NCBI GenBank assembly: GCA_003222855.1 | Contig: QHXH01000254.1 | Span: 7,516-29,301, forward strand | From: Acidobacteriota bacterium | GTDB lineage: Bacteria > Acidobacteriota > Blastocatellia > Pyrinomonadales > Pyrinomonadaceae | Direction of reading: 5' to 3' | Length of the DNA stretch: 21,786 bases | In this document: piece by piece, positions 5,748 through 12,967 of the stretch | Layout: each line of letters opens with the position of its first letter | How positions within the stretch are numbered: the stretch's first letter is position 1 | The notes under the pieces: generated by a model | What the model was told of the DNA's origin: nothing | Databases searched by the model: none | The model's input: only the letters and a program-made list of their open reading frames with translations | Program-made: the position numbers and the translations under genes

Positions 5748-7280
5748 TCAGTCATAGATGCCTTCCACGAACCATTGCTCACTGGATAAATCCCGATAGA
5801 TCCGGCAAAGCACTTCGTGTTCTGTAGAAGCTGGATCGACTACTACCACGTCCCATTCATCTCTGGCCCATATGTCGGCTCGCCACCAATCACCGGACGC
5901 GCGCCAGGGGCCGGCAGTGCAAACAATTTGGCCGCGCACTTTGCGTGACGAGTCTGCACGCGCGCTAATGCGCGTTGGTTGTCCACGTATTGTTTGCACA
6001 TCTGCGGCCCACGGCGGACGGAAAATCCTGAAGCCCATGACTGAGAACGTGGGCATTGCAGGGCCCCCAGCGGCGCAGTCCCGCTGTCTCTCGTCCGCAT
6101 TGAGTGCGAGGCGCGAAGCAATCCTGGCGTTTCTCCCGCTTCTCTGATTTAGCCGAAACTTAATAACCCGAAACGCATCCGGCCGGTGCGTGTCCAAAAG
6201 CTCCGGCGATCCGACGTTCTCTGGTCCCACCAATTTCGCCAGCCGCGCTAAAGTGATTTCAAGCTTCTCGGGCTCCGGCGCCAATGGAATAAACAATCCT
6301 GTCTGAGACGCGCGCGGCTGCACTGGTTCCGCGCTGATCGCCACCTTGATGATTGGAGCAACAGGTGGGTGCGCTTCAATATCGAAAAGCACCAAACGCA
6401 AAAGCGTCTTTGCATCGCGCATTGGAACCGGCAGGGTGATTGTGCGCTCGTGTAGAAGGTCACAGGTGTTTAGAATACCAACTTCAGTTGGGCCTTTTTC
6501 ATAGGCAGCAGAAATACCCGACTGAAGTCGGTACTCTAAACACCGCTCTGTAACGAGTCGCAGCCGCAGTTCATTTGTCGCCAGCGAATACTCGTTCAGA
6601 TTCGCGCAAAGCTGATTCAGCAAACGAGAGAGTACGAACGACAGCGGCTCGAGCTCTATAACCGGATGTTCTAACTCAAGCGATTGTTCAAAACCGACCG
6701 GCGGGCGAACTAAGTTAAGTCGACGATCGGATTTTCCCTGGGCGAGCTTTTGTAAACGCACACCTTCCTGACCCAAACGCTCCGCGACACCCGGCAACGG
6801 TAGTTTCGCCAGATCATCAAACGTGCGAACACCCCAGAGCGCGAATGTCTCGTGAAATTCTTCCGCGCGCTTTTCATCGATTGCAGCTAATGAATAATCA
6901 AGATGTTTGATCGAGAGAGCTCCCAGATGCAGGAGTTCATCGCTTGCAGCGATGATTGTGATTCCCTTGAAAGCTCGTGCGGCGTGAATCGCCGCATCAG
7001 CATTCGCCGCCACCGCAACATTGACCGTGAGGTGTAAATGACTTGCGCGTCGCACAATTGTGTTTGCAATGTTGCTCATCACATTACTTTCGTCCTTCGT
7101 TCTGGACGACATTTCTCCGAACAACAAACTCTGACCGGCAACATCAAGCACGACTGTTTCGGCACTTGTTTCTTCTACCAGCGGCGAAAAAGTAAAGGCC
7201 AACTCGACCAGCGTTAAGCCCCTCGCACCGCTGTCCGCGGTGGACTTAGAGACACTTCGACCATGAATACAGGCAAACAT
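5748..7280 (-). CDS. imuB: ImuB, Y-family polymerase-like mutasome subunit
   Basis: ImuB is a catalytically inactive Y-family polymerase relative that links ImuA and the DnaE2 polymerase to the beta clamp in SOS mutagenesis. Recognised by its start MFACIHGRSV, a Y-family-like fold, the helix-hairpin region (ALWGVRTFDDLAKLPLPGVAERLG, about residues 148-170), the little-finger-like region (FEQSLELEHPVIELEPLSFV), and the typical ImuB C-terminus GPWRASGDWW ... WARDEWDVV ... WFVEGIYD. The Y-family catalytic acidic motifs are not seen, as usual for ImuB. Residues about 246-272 are encoded by an 80-bp inverted repeat, in frame, just before LHERTITLPVPMRD. The start codon ATG at 7280 lies 42 bp downstream of the candidate LexA operator. 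It is 78 bp after imuA and 100 bp before dnaE2. Confidence 0.93.
   Translation of the reverse strand: MFACIHGRSVSKSTADSGARGLTLVELAFTFSPLVEETSAETVVLDVAGQSLLFGEMSSRTKDESNVMSNIANTIVRRASHLHLTVNVAVAANADAAIHAARAFKGITIIAASDELLHLGALSIKHLDYSLAAIDEKRAEEFHETFALWGVRTFDDLAKLPLPGVAERLGQEGVRLQKLAQGKSDRRLNLVRPPVGFEQSLELEHPVIELEPLSFVLSRLLNQLCANLNEYSLATNELRLRLVTERCLEYRLQSGISAAYEKGPTEVGILNTCDLLHERTITLPVPMRDAKTLLRLVLFDIEAHPPVAPIIKVAISAEPVQPRASQTGLFIPLAPEPEKLEITLARLAKLVGPENVGSPELLDTHRPDAFRVIKFRLNQRSGRNARIASRLALNADERQRDCAAGGPAMPTFSVMGFRIFRPPWAADVQTIRGQPTRISARADSSRKVRGQIVCTAGPWRASGDWWRADIWARDEWDVVVVDPASTEHEVLCRIYRDLSSEQWFVEGIYD
6465..6544. repeat. 80-bp inverted repeat inside imuB (ACTTCAGT-core element)
   Basis: Arms 6465-6492 and 6517-6544 are reverse complements at 25 of 28 positions, with a 24-bp centre; all three mismatches are transitions that still allow G-U pairing in RNA. 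Each arm includes a nested palindrome (CCAACT-TC-AGTTGG; CCGACT-GA-AGTCGG). It reads in frame as a peptide containing CLEYRLQ and PTEVGILNTC, which has no counterpart in usual ImuB proteins. Confidence 0.9.
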
Positions 7281-7325
7281 ATTCGCCTCGCAAACCCTCG
7301 TTCTTTATGAGTTAAATGGATTTAC

Positions 7326-7354
7326 CGAACGAATATTAACGAATATTGCCGAAC
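7326..7354 (-). promoter_or_regulatory. candidate LexA operator upstream of imuB-dnaE2
   Basis: On the + strand CGAA occurs at 7330, 7340 and 7350 with exact 10-bp spacing, plus a further CGAA at 7326. Over 26 bp from 7330 this matches the segment upstream of lexA (9492 on) at 20 positions, in the same orientation relative to the controlled gene. It overlaps the likely imuB promoter. Confidence 0.72.
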
Positions 7355-7362
7355 ATAGTCAA
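7335..7362 (-). promoter_or_regulatory. likely imuB-dnaE2 promoter
   Basis: On the minus strand TTGACT (7362-7357, 5/6 match to -35) is followed after 16 bp by GTTAAT (7340-7335, 4/6 to -10); TAATAT at an 18-bp spacing is an alternative. The -35 overlaps the imuA stop codon and the operator occupies the spacer and -10. The arrangement mirrors that at lexA. Confidence 0.5.
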
Positions 7363-8162
7363 GGTGAGTGCGGAGCGAATCGAACCGTGCGATCCGACCC
7401 TGCCAGCGGTCGCTCGCGATTCACATGAACCGTCAATGCTTGCAGGAAATGAGAATGATTGACGGTAGAAGAACCGATCTCGTATCGATCGTTTGAAGCC
7501 ACTAACCACAAGTGCGGCGACGAGGGCTCGCTTTTCGATCTAAGAGCGCGCTGCTGTTCTTCAGCAACGAAGGCATCGGCGCCGGGCCAGACAGATCCTT
7601 CGCACTTAAGTTCTAAAGCCATCGCCGCGCATGAGCGCACGCAGGCGACGGGTGTCGCCACGGCTAATACCGTCGGCGTGTTTTCGATCGCGCGCCGAAA
7701 GCGAAACCACCAGGTCGAAACTATGCGGCGCAGAGTTTTTGCCGGCATGTCGGCGAGATTCAAGAAGATGAAACCAAATCCTCCGCCATGCAATAAAAGA
7801 TCGACCGCCTTAAAAGCGCGCTCGAGGTTATTGTTACAACGAACCCACAACAGACAATCGAAACTCACGCCGGCATCCGCCGCGGATGAAAGATCAAACG
7901 TATTGCTGCAATCGACCAGCGCGCAGGTTTCTTCACTTGACGACGCGGCCGCTAACGCCGAAAGCAACAAGCTCGTCCGGCCACAGGACGCCGTTCCGTG
8001 AATTTCTGTAATTGCTCCGCGGGGAAACCCATCTAAAACCTGATCAATTTCAGCGACGCCGGTCGGAAGAATTTCCAGGGGCCGTTTCTCACGCTGCTCA
8101 AAGACATGCCCGAAGCGATCAGCGATCTGCAATTGAATCCGTGTTTTTACAAGTGCGTTCAT
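7359..8162 (-). CDS. imuA: ImuA, RecA-like mutasome protein
   Basis: RecA/SulA-superfamily protein that works with ImuB and DnaE2 in damage-induced mutagenesis. It is 267 residues from ATG 8162; a TTG at 8204 would add 14 residues. Visible parts are LEILPTGVAEIDQVLDGFPRG (typical ImuA/RecA entry), a P-loop-like GTASCGRTS in which the canonical Lys is Arg, the strand CALVDCSNTFD (Walker-B region of RecA relatives), and LNLADMPAKTLRRI. No strong Shine-Dalgarno precedes either start. The gene is divergent from udgX with only about 41 bp between ATG codons, and no CGAA operator is visible in that gap. The operator lies instead behind imuA, ahead of imuB. Confidence 0.88.
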   Translation of the reverse strand: MNALVKTRIQLQIADRFGHVFEQREKRPLEILPTGVAEIDQVLDGFPRGAITEIHGTASCGRTSLLLSALAAASSSEETCALVDCSNTFDLSSAADAGVSFDCLLWVRCNNNLERAFKAVDLLLHGGGFGFIFLNLADMPAKTLRRIVSTWWFRFRRAIENTPTVLAVATPVACVRSCAAMALELKCEGSVWPGADAFVAEEQQRALRSKSEPSSPHLWLVASNDRYEIGSSTVNHSHFLQALTVHVNRERPLAGSDRTVRFAPHSP

Positions 8163-8203
8163 GGGTTGCAATGACTGATTGTTAAGCAGCACAATTGAAA
8201 TCA

Positions 8204-8845
8204 ATGGCTAAGGACAAATCTGAAACTTCAGCCGCAGATTTCTTCCCCGAACGAAAAAGTCTGAAAGCTCTTCGCGACGCCGCAGTCGACTGCAAAGGAT
8301 GTGATCTATGGGAACGCGGCACGCAAACTGTTTTCGGCGAAGGCGCACGCCGCGCCGAAGTTCTTTTTGTTGGTGAACAGCCCGGCAACGAAGAAGATCT
8401 GACCGGCAAACCTTTTGTTGGTCCTGCCGGACGTTTATTGGATGACGCATTAATTGAGGCCGGCATCGATCGCACTCACACTTACGTCACAAATGTAGTC
8501 AAACATTTCAAATGGGAGCCGCGCGGCAAACGCCGCATTCACAAAAAACCAAACGCACACGAAATTGCTGCCTGCCGTCCCTGGCTCGAAGCGGAAATCA
8601 GTTTAGTAAAACCAACGGTGATTGTTTGTCTCGGCGCTACGGCCGCCCAGGCCTTGCTTGGACCACAGTTCAAAGTCACAAAGCAGCGAGGACAATTCAT
8701 TGAATCAACTCTGGCGCCTTATATCATGGCCACCGTTCATCCATCGTCGATCCTGCGCGCACCAGATGATGAAACGCGTCACGATGAGAAGCGTAAGTTC
8801 ATCGACGACTTAAAAAAAGTCGCGCACGTTCTTTCAAAGAGCTAA
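8204..8845 (+). CDS. udgX: uracil-DNA glycosylase superfamily protein UdgX (covalent crosslinking type)
   Basis: 213 residues from ATG 8204 (a TTG at 8195 is the alternative). UdgX excises uracil from DNA and is known to stay covalently attached to the abasic site through the histidine of its KRRIH loop. Here GKRRIHKKP is present (K109-H113), motif A is GEQPGNEED (residues 57-65) rather than the GEAPG of family 4, and motif B is VHPSSILR. Cysteines C30, C33 (CKGC) and C124 (ACRPW) match iron-sulfur ligands of family 4; the remaining ligand position (Cys185 in the family 4 enzyme in this window) aligns with H101 (NVVKH). The gene is divergent from imuA and convergent with lexA (4-bp gap), so it sits inside the SOS cluster. 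Its own control is unclear. Confidence 0.93.
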   Translation: MAKDKSETSAADFFPERKSLKALRDAAVDCKGCDLWERGTQTVFGEGARRAEVLFVGEQPGNEEDLTGKPFVGPAGRLLDDALIEAGIDRTHTYVTNVVKHFKWEPRGKRRIHKKPNAHEIAACRPWLEAEISLVKPTVIVCLGATAAQALLGPQFKVTKQRGQFIESTLAPYIMATVHPSSILRAPDDETRHDEKRKFIDDLKKVAHVLSKS

Positions 8846-8849
8846 TTTC

Positions 8850-9461
8850 TCACTGGTTATATTTCCGAATCACACCCACTACTATTCCCTGAATTTGCAC
8901 GCGCTCCGGTGGTCGAACGACTATTGGTTTGTAATTCGGATTAGCCGGTTCCAGCCGCACTTGATTTCTGCCGCCGTAAAATCTTTTAACGGTGGCGTCG
9001 CTGCCATCAATTAAGGCAACTACTGTCTGACCATTATCGGCGATCTGCTTCGCCTGAAGGACGATTACATCGTTATCGCGAATCTGCTCATCGATCATTG
9101 AGTCACCCCGCACGCGCAGAGCAAACATTCGTCCCTCTCGCATCATATCGCGCGGCACGTAAACGGTTTCGTAATTCAAGACGGCTTCGACCGGCGTGCC
9201 GGCGGCGACGATTCCCAATAATGGAATTTCATATTTCGCGTTATCCTGTTCGTCGCTCACCAACTCGATTCCGCGACTGACATTCGGAATGCGGCGAATA
9301 AATCCTGCGCGTTCCAGCGTTGAGACGACGTGATGTGCGCTCGCCGAGGAACTCATCCCAAATTCTTTCCCAATCTCCGCGATCGTCGGCGCCTCCTGAT
9401 GAGCGTCAAAGTAATGCCTGATGTAATCCAACACTCTTCTTTGTCTCGCCGTTATAGGCAT
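8850..9461 (-). CDS. lexA: LexA repressor
   Basis: SOS repressor of 203 residues. The N-terminal winged helix-turn-helix is seen as TARQRRVLDYIRHYF, APTIAEIGKEFGMSSSASAH and VVSTLERAGFIRR. The C-terminal S24 autoprotease domain has cleavage site A87-G88 (IVAAGTP), nucleophile S121 (RGDSMID) and general base K159 (DATVKRFY). All parts needed for RecA-stimulated self-cleavage are present. The start has GGAGA about 10 nt upstream. Upstream is an operator with three CGAA repeats, consistent with autoregulation. It is convergent with udgX and divergent from the pil operon. Confidence 0.97.
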   Translation of the reverse strand: MPITARQRRVLDYIRHYFDAHQEAPTIAEIGKEFGMSSSASAHHVVSTLERAGFIRRIPNVSRGIELVSDEQDNAKYEIPLLGIVAAGTPVEAVLNYETVYVPRDMMREGRMFALRVRGDSMIDEQIRDNDVIVLQAKQIADNGQTVVALIDGSDATVKRFYGGRNQVRLEPANPNYKPIVVRPPERVQIQGIVVGVIRKYNQ

Positions 9462-9491
9462 TAAGCAAATCTCCTCTCTCGCGAAGCTGGA

Positions 9492-9515
9492 CGAATATTA
9501 TCGAACACCGCCGAA
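9492..9515 (-). promoter_or_regulatory. candidate LexA operator at lexA
   Basis: Three CGAA motifs start at 9492, 9502 and 9512 on the + strand, exactly 10 bp apart, i.e. TTCG direct repeats as seen from lexA. The segment CGAATATTA at its left end is identical to that at the imuB operator, as is GCCGAA at its right end. The site covers the -10 and spacer of the lexA promoter. Confidence 0.75.
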
Positions 9516-9525
9516 TGAATGTCTA
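9497..9525 (-). promoter_or_regulatory. lexA promoter
   Basis: On the minus strand TAGACA (9525-9520, 5/6 to -35), a 17-bp spacer, and GATAAT (9502-9497, 5/6 to -10). It ends about 35 bp before the lexA ATG and is overlapped by the CGAA repeats, as expected for a self-repressed gene. Confidence 0.65.
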
Positions 9526-9567
9526 CACCTTTATTGAAAACGGCCGCCTTTCCGGGAAAAACATTCG

Positions 9568-9596
9568 TTGACAGACGCATCTCACAACGTTAGAAT
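9568..9596 (+). promoter_or_regulatory. sigma70 promoter of the pilB operon with ~110-nt leader
   Basis: TTGACA (9568-9573), a 17-bp spacer and TAGAAT (9591-9596) make a near-consensus promoter. The resulting leader up to pilB is about 110 nt long and can form small hairpins (AACGG...CCGTT near 9606-9624; TCGGTG-TCC-CACCGA near 9659-9673). No obvious Shine-Dalgarno precedes the pilB ATG. I do not recognise the leader as a known riboswitch. Confidence 0.75.
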
Positions 9597-9711
9597 TCAA
9601 GTTGTAACGGTGTTGGCCGCCGTTGCGCGCTCTATGCGCCCCACGTTTCGCGTGTCTATCGGTGTCCCACCGACCTCTTTGGTCTCTTACGAAAGTCGAA
9701 ACTAAACTCGG

Positions 9712-11499
9712 ATGTCAGCAAAACTCGGCGAAATTCTCGTCCGTGAGAATCTAATTAGCCCTCAGCATCTTCGGCAGGCTCTGGATTACCAGCGTGAGCA
9801 TGGCGGCCGCCTGGGTTACAACCTCGTCAAACTCGGCCTCGTGTCCGACGATACGATCACCGCTGTCCTTTCTCGCCAATACGGAATCCCTTCGGTAAAC
9901 CTCGAACTCTTCAACATCGACGATTCCGTTCTCCGTTTGATCCCCCAGGAGGTCGCCCAAAAATATTCGGTCCTGCCGTTGTCACGCGTTGGCGCGACCC
10001 TGACGCTCGCGATGGTTGATCCCACCAACGTATTTGCGATGGATGACATTAAGTTTATGACGGGCCTGAACGTCGAACCCGTCGTCGTTGCCGAAGCCAG
10101 CGTCCAGGCGGCAATTGCCAGGTATTACAGCACCTCGCGAGAAATCGAACTTGCCGGCGCCGGGGCTGACGTTTCGGTCGAAGGACTGAACGGCAACGGC
10201 TTCTCGCAAGCCGATCTTGTCTCTCTCGACAGCCTCGATTTCGATCAGGAATCACTGAACAGCGAAGTCGAAGTTTTTGAGGAGAACGACGAGATCGATC
10301 TTTCCAGCCTCACGCGCATGAGCGAGGACGCACCGGTCGTGCGTCTCGTAAACGTGCTTCTCGTCGATGCCCTTCGACGCGGAGCATCAGATATTCACGT
10401 CGAGCCTTACGAGAAAGAATTGCGCATTCGTTTTCGTATCGACGGCGTTCTCTATGACGTCATGCACCCGCCTTTGAAGATGCGCGATGCCCTGATCTCC
10501 CGCATCAAGATCATGTCCAAGTTGGACATCTCTGAAAAGCGCTTGCCTCAGGATGGACGCATCAAGATTCGCGTGAAGGTGGAATCCCGCTCGCGTGAGC
10601 TTGATTTTCGTGTTTCGACATTGCCTACGCTTTTTGGTGAGAAGGTTGTGCTTCGTCTACTCGATAAAGAAAAGCTGATGCTCGACATGACGAACCTCGG
10701 CTTTGAGCCTGAATCGCTGGTGAAATTCCAGCGCAACATCTCGAAGCCCTACGGCATGGTTCTGGTAACCGGTCCTACCGGCAGCGGTAAGACGAACACA
10801 CTATATTCCGCGCTGCAATCGCTGAATACGGTCGATACTAACATCATGACCGCCGAAGATCCGGTTGAGTTCAATTTGCTTGGCATCAACCAGGTGCAGA
10901 TGAAGGAACAGATCGGCCTGAACTTCGCCGCGGCTCTTCGTTCCTTCCTGCGTCAGGATCCCAACATCGTCCTGGTCGGTGAAATCCGCGATTTTGAAAC
11001 CGCAGAGATTGCCATCAAAGCTGCTCTCACGGGTCACCTCGTTCTCTCGACACTGCACACCAACGATGCTCCCTCAACAATCTCACGTCTCATGAACATG
11101 GGCATCGAGCCATTTCTCGTTGCTACCAGCGTCAACCTCATTCAGGCGCAGCGACTAATTCGCCGCATCTGCAAAGACTGCAAAGGTGAACATTCCACAC
11201 CAGTCGAGGCTCTGGTCGAAATTGGTTTCGCGCCGGAAGATGCCGGCAAGATCAAAACCTACAAAGGCAAGGGCTGCCAGAGTTGTAACGATACGGGCTA
11301 CAAAGGCCGCATCGGCTTATACGAAGTCATGGAGATTACAGACGAAATCCGCGAGCTGATTTTGATCGGCGCGTCATCGCTCGAGCTGCGAAAGAAATCG
11401 ATCGACGACGGCATGACCACGTTGCGCGGTTCCGGTCTGCAAAAGATACGAAACGGAGTTACCACCATCGAGGAAGTCTTACGCGAAACGGTGGCATGA
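9712..11499 (+). CDS. pilB: type IV pilus assembly ATPase PilB (GspE family)
   Basis: Cytoplasmic hexameric ATPase that powers pilus extension. It is 595 residues, the usual size. The N-terminal MshEN/GspE-N domain begins MSAKLGEILVRENLISPQHL (MshEN domains in related proteins can bind c-di-GMP). The ATPase core has the ASDIHVEP start, Walker A GPTGSGKT (354-361), the Asp box (TAEDPVEF), Walker B and GEIRD (residues about 419-427), and the His box (STLHTND). The four cysteines C487, C490, C522 and C525 form the PilB-type zinc site, which separates it from PilT. It is the first gene of a pil operon; an unknown gene starts 13 bp downstream. Confidence 0.95.
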   Translation: MSAKLGEILVRENLISPQHLRQALDYQREHGGRLGYNLVKLGLVSDDTITAVLSRQYGIPSVNLELFNIDDSVLRLIPQEVAQKYSVLPLSRVGATLTLAMVDPTNVFAMDDIKFMTGLNVEPVVVAEASVQAAIARYYSTSREIELAGAGADVSVEGLNGNGFSQADLVSLDSLDFDQESLNSEVEVFEENDEIDLSSLTRMSEDAPVVRLVNVLLVDALRRGASDIHVEPYEKELRIRFRIDGVLYDVMHPPLKMRDALISRIKIMSKLDISEKRLPQDGRIKIRVKVESRSRELDFRVSTLPTLFGEKVVLRLLDKEKLMLDMTNLGFEPESLVKFQRNISKPYGMVLVTGPTGSGKTNTLYSALQSLNTVDTNIMTAEDPVEFNLLGINQVQMKEQIGLNFAAALRSFLRQDPNIVLVGEIRDFETAEIAIKAALTGHLVLSTLHTNDAPSTISRLMNMGIEPFLVATSVNLIQAQRLIRRICKDCKGEHSTPVEALVEIGFAPEDAGKIKTYKGKGCQSCNDTGYKGRIGLYEVMEITDEIRELILIGASSLELRKKSIDDGMTTLRGSGLQKIRNGVTTIEEVLRETVA

Positions 11500-11512
11500 A
11501 AGGGGTGAGGTT

Positions 11513-12307
11513 ATGGTACGTCGATTAGCATTATCACTGGGACTGTTGATTTCGATAGTTGTCTTGCTGCCCTTTGCAATCTCAACCGCGCATAATTTGC
11601 GATCGCAATTATCAGCGCGCCCGCATCGTTACCATCATCATTCAAGAGCGTGGTGGCGCCGCCATCGCGCGCTGCTTCGTCACCGGCAGGCGGCAATCGC
11701 CCGACGACGGGCATTGCAAGCAGCCTTGCGCAATGGTGTCATGCCGACAACACAGGCCAAGTCCGCGGACAATCATGTCGCGCTGCCGACTGCTTTGTCA
11801 CTACCTGAAAGCGTCTATCGTGACGGCACCTTTGTGATACCGCTGCCAAATAACTGGTCGGCATCTTCAACAAGTAAGAGTGGCTCAAGTTTTCGCATTG
11901 AGCCGCCGAATGGCGCGCCAGAAGCGCAAGCCACTCTGGCGGTTCTCGCCCTGGCGCCGGTGGCCAACGCCGTCCAACCGCTGCCGAGCGAACAACGGAA
12001 GATGCTCGGAGGCGTCGCATTTACTGATCTTCGCCGAACTGTCATCGACAAGATGATTAACGCCGGCGGCTGGGTCGTGAACGATCGGCAACGCGAAATC
12101 GGCGGCCACCGAGTGTTTGAGGTCATCGCGCAGACACCCGCCAACAGCGACACGAAATCCGATCAGGTTTGGAACTTTTATTTCACCGAGATCAATGGTC
12201 GGGTCTATTCACTAACAACCCGTTCAGCCAGCGGAGCCACGGAAAAGGTTGCCGCGGATGCCGAACGGTTCATTTCAACTTTTCGGCCCCTTGAGCCGAA
12301 GCGCTAA
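11513..12307 (+). CDS. uncharacterised membrane-anchored or exported protein between pilB and pilT
   Basis: 264 residues; I do not recognise the family. The start at 11513 has a strong purine-rich Shine-Dalgarno (GGGGTGAGG) just upstream. The N-terminus MVRRLALSLGLLISIVVLLP is a signal peptide or membrane anchor. It is followed by an unusual Arg/His-rich stretch (residues about 35-70, with RPHRYHHH and RRHRALLRHRQAA) and then a polar domain (about 95-264) with FVIPLPNNWSAS, a WNFYFTEINGRVYSL strand pair and ERFISTFRP near the end. That layout recalls small PsbP/DUF1795-like domains, but only weakly. It lies 13 bp after pilB and 18 bp before pilT, so it is probably co-transcribed and may be a periplasmic pilus accessory; that role is an inference from position. 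Confidence 0.75.
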   Translation: MVRRLALSLGLLISIVVLLPFAISTAHNLRSQLSARPHRYHHHSRAWWRRHRALLRHRQAAIARRRALQAALRNGVMPTTQAKSADNHVALPTALSLPESVYRDGTFVIPLPNNWSASSTSKSGSSFRIEPPNGAPEAQATLAVLALAPVANAVQPLPSEQRKMLGGVAFTDLRRTVIDKMINAGGWVVNDRQREIGGHRVFEVIAQTPANSDTKSDQVWNFYFTEINGRVYSLTTRSASGATEKVAADAERFISTFRPLEPKR

Positions 12308-12951
12308 AACTGTCGAGGAGCCATAATGGAGAATCCACCACAACAACTATCTCTCTCAGAGTTGCTACACAAACTCTCTGAACTGGGCGGATCGGACTTG
12401 CACGTCACGACCGGTACCGCACCTTTGGTGCGGGTGCATGGCGAGATTCGCCCGCTCGAGGGCTATCGTCCGCTCACATCATCGGAGACGAAGCAGTTAG
12501 CGTACTCTGTTCTGACGGATGCTCAGAAGCACCGTTTCGAAGAAAACCTCGAACTGGATTTTAGCTTTGGCGTCAAAGGGTTGTCACGTTTCCGCGCGAA
12601 CATTTTCAATCAACGCGGCGCGGTGGGCGCCGTATTTCGCGCGATCCCGTACGAGATCAAATCTTTCGAAGAGCTTGGCCTGCCGACGGTCGTCAAAGAC
12701 CTGTGCAACAAGCCACGCGGTCTGGTCCTGGTGACAGGACCAACCGGCTCTGGGAAATCAACAACTTTGGCTGCCATAATTGACAAGATCAATAAAGAGC
12801 GGCATGAGCACATTCTCACGATCGAAGATCCGATCGAGTTTCTTCATAACCATAAGAGCTGTATCGTGAATCAGCGTGAGGTCAACGCCGACACCCGCGG
12901 TTTCGCTCAGGCCTTAAGAACTGCCTTACGTCAGGATCCGGACGTGGGACG

Positions 12952-12967
12952 CCGGCGTTTTCGCCGG
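12952..12967. other. perfect hairpin at the pilT break point
   Basis: CCGGCG (12952-12957), TTTT loop, CGCCGG (12962-12967). It makes up most of the 25 nt that replace the expected Walker B coding region of pilT, suggesting a hairpin-linked deletion or template switch, or an assembly/sequencing error at a strong hairpin. Confidence 0.7.

Noticed and set aside
5995..6130. Another repeat insertion in the imuB linker
   Set aside because: The variable linker before FRPP is normally long in ImuB, and no clear inverted or tandem repeat could be delimited here.
8204..8845. Annotation as ordinary family 4 uracil glycosylase
   Set aside because: The KRRIH loop, the GEQPG motif A and the replacement of one ligand Cys by His identify UdgX.
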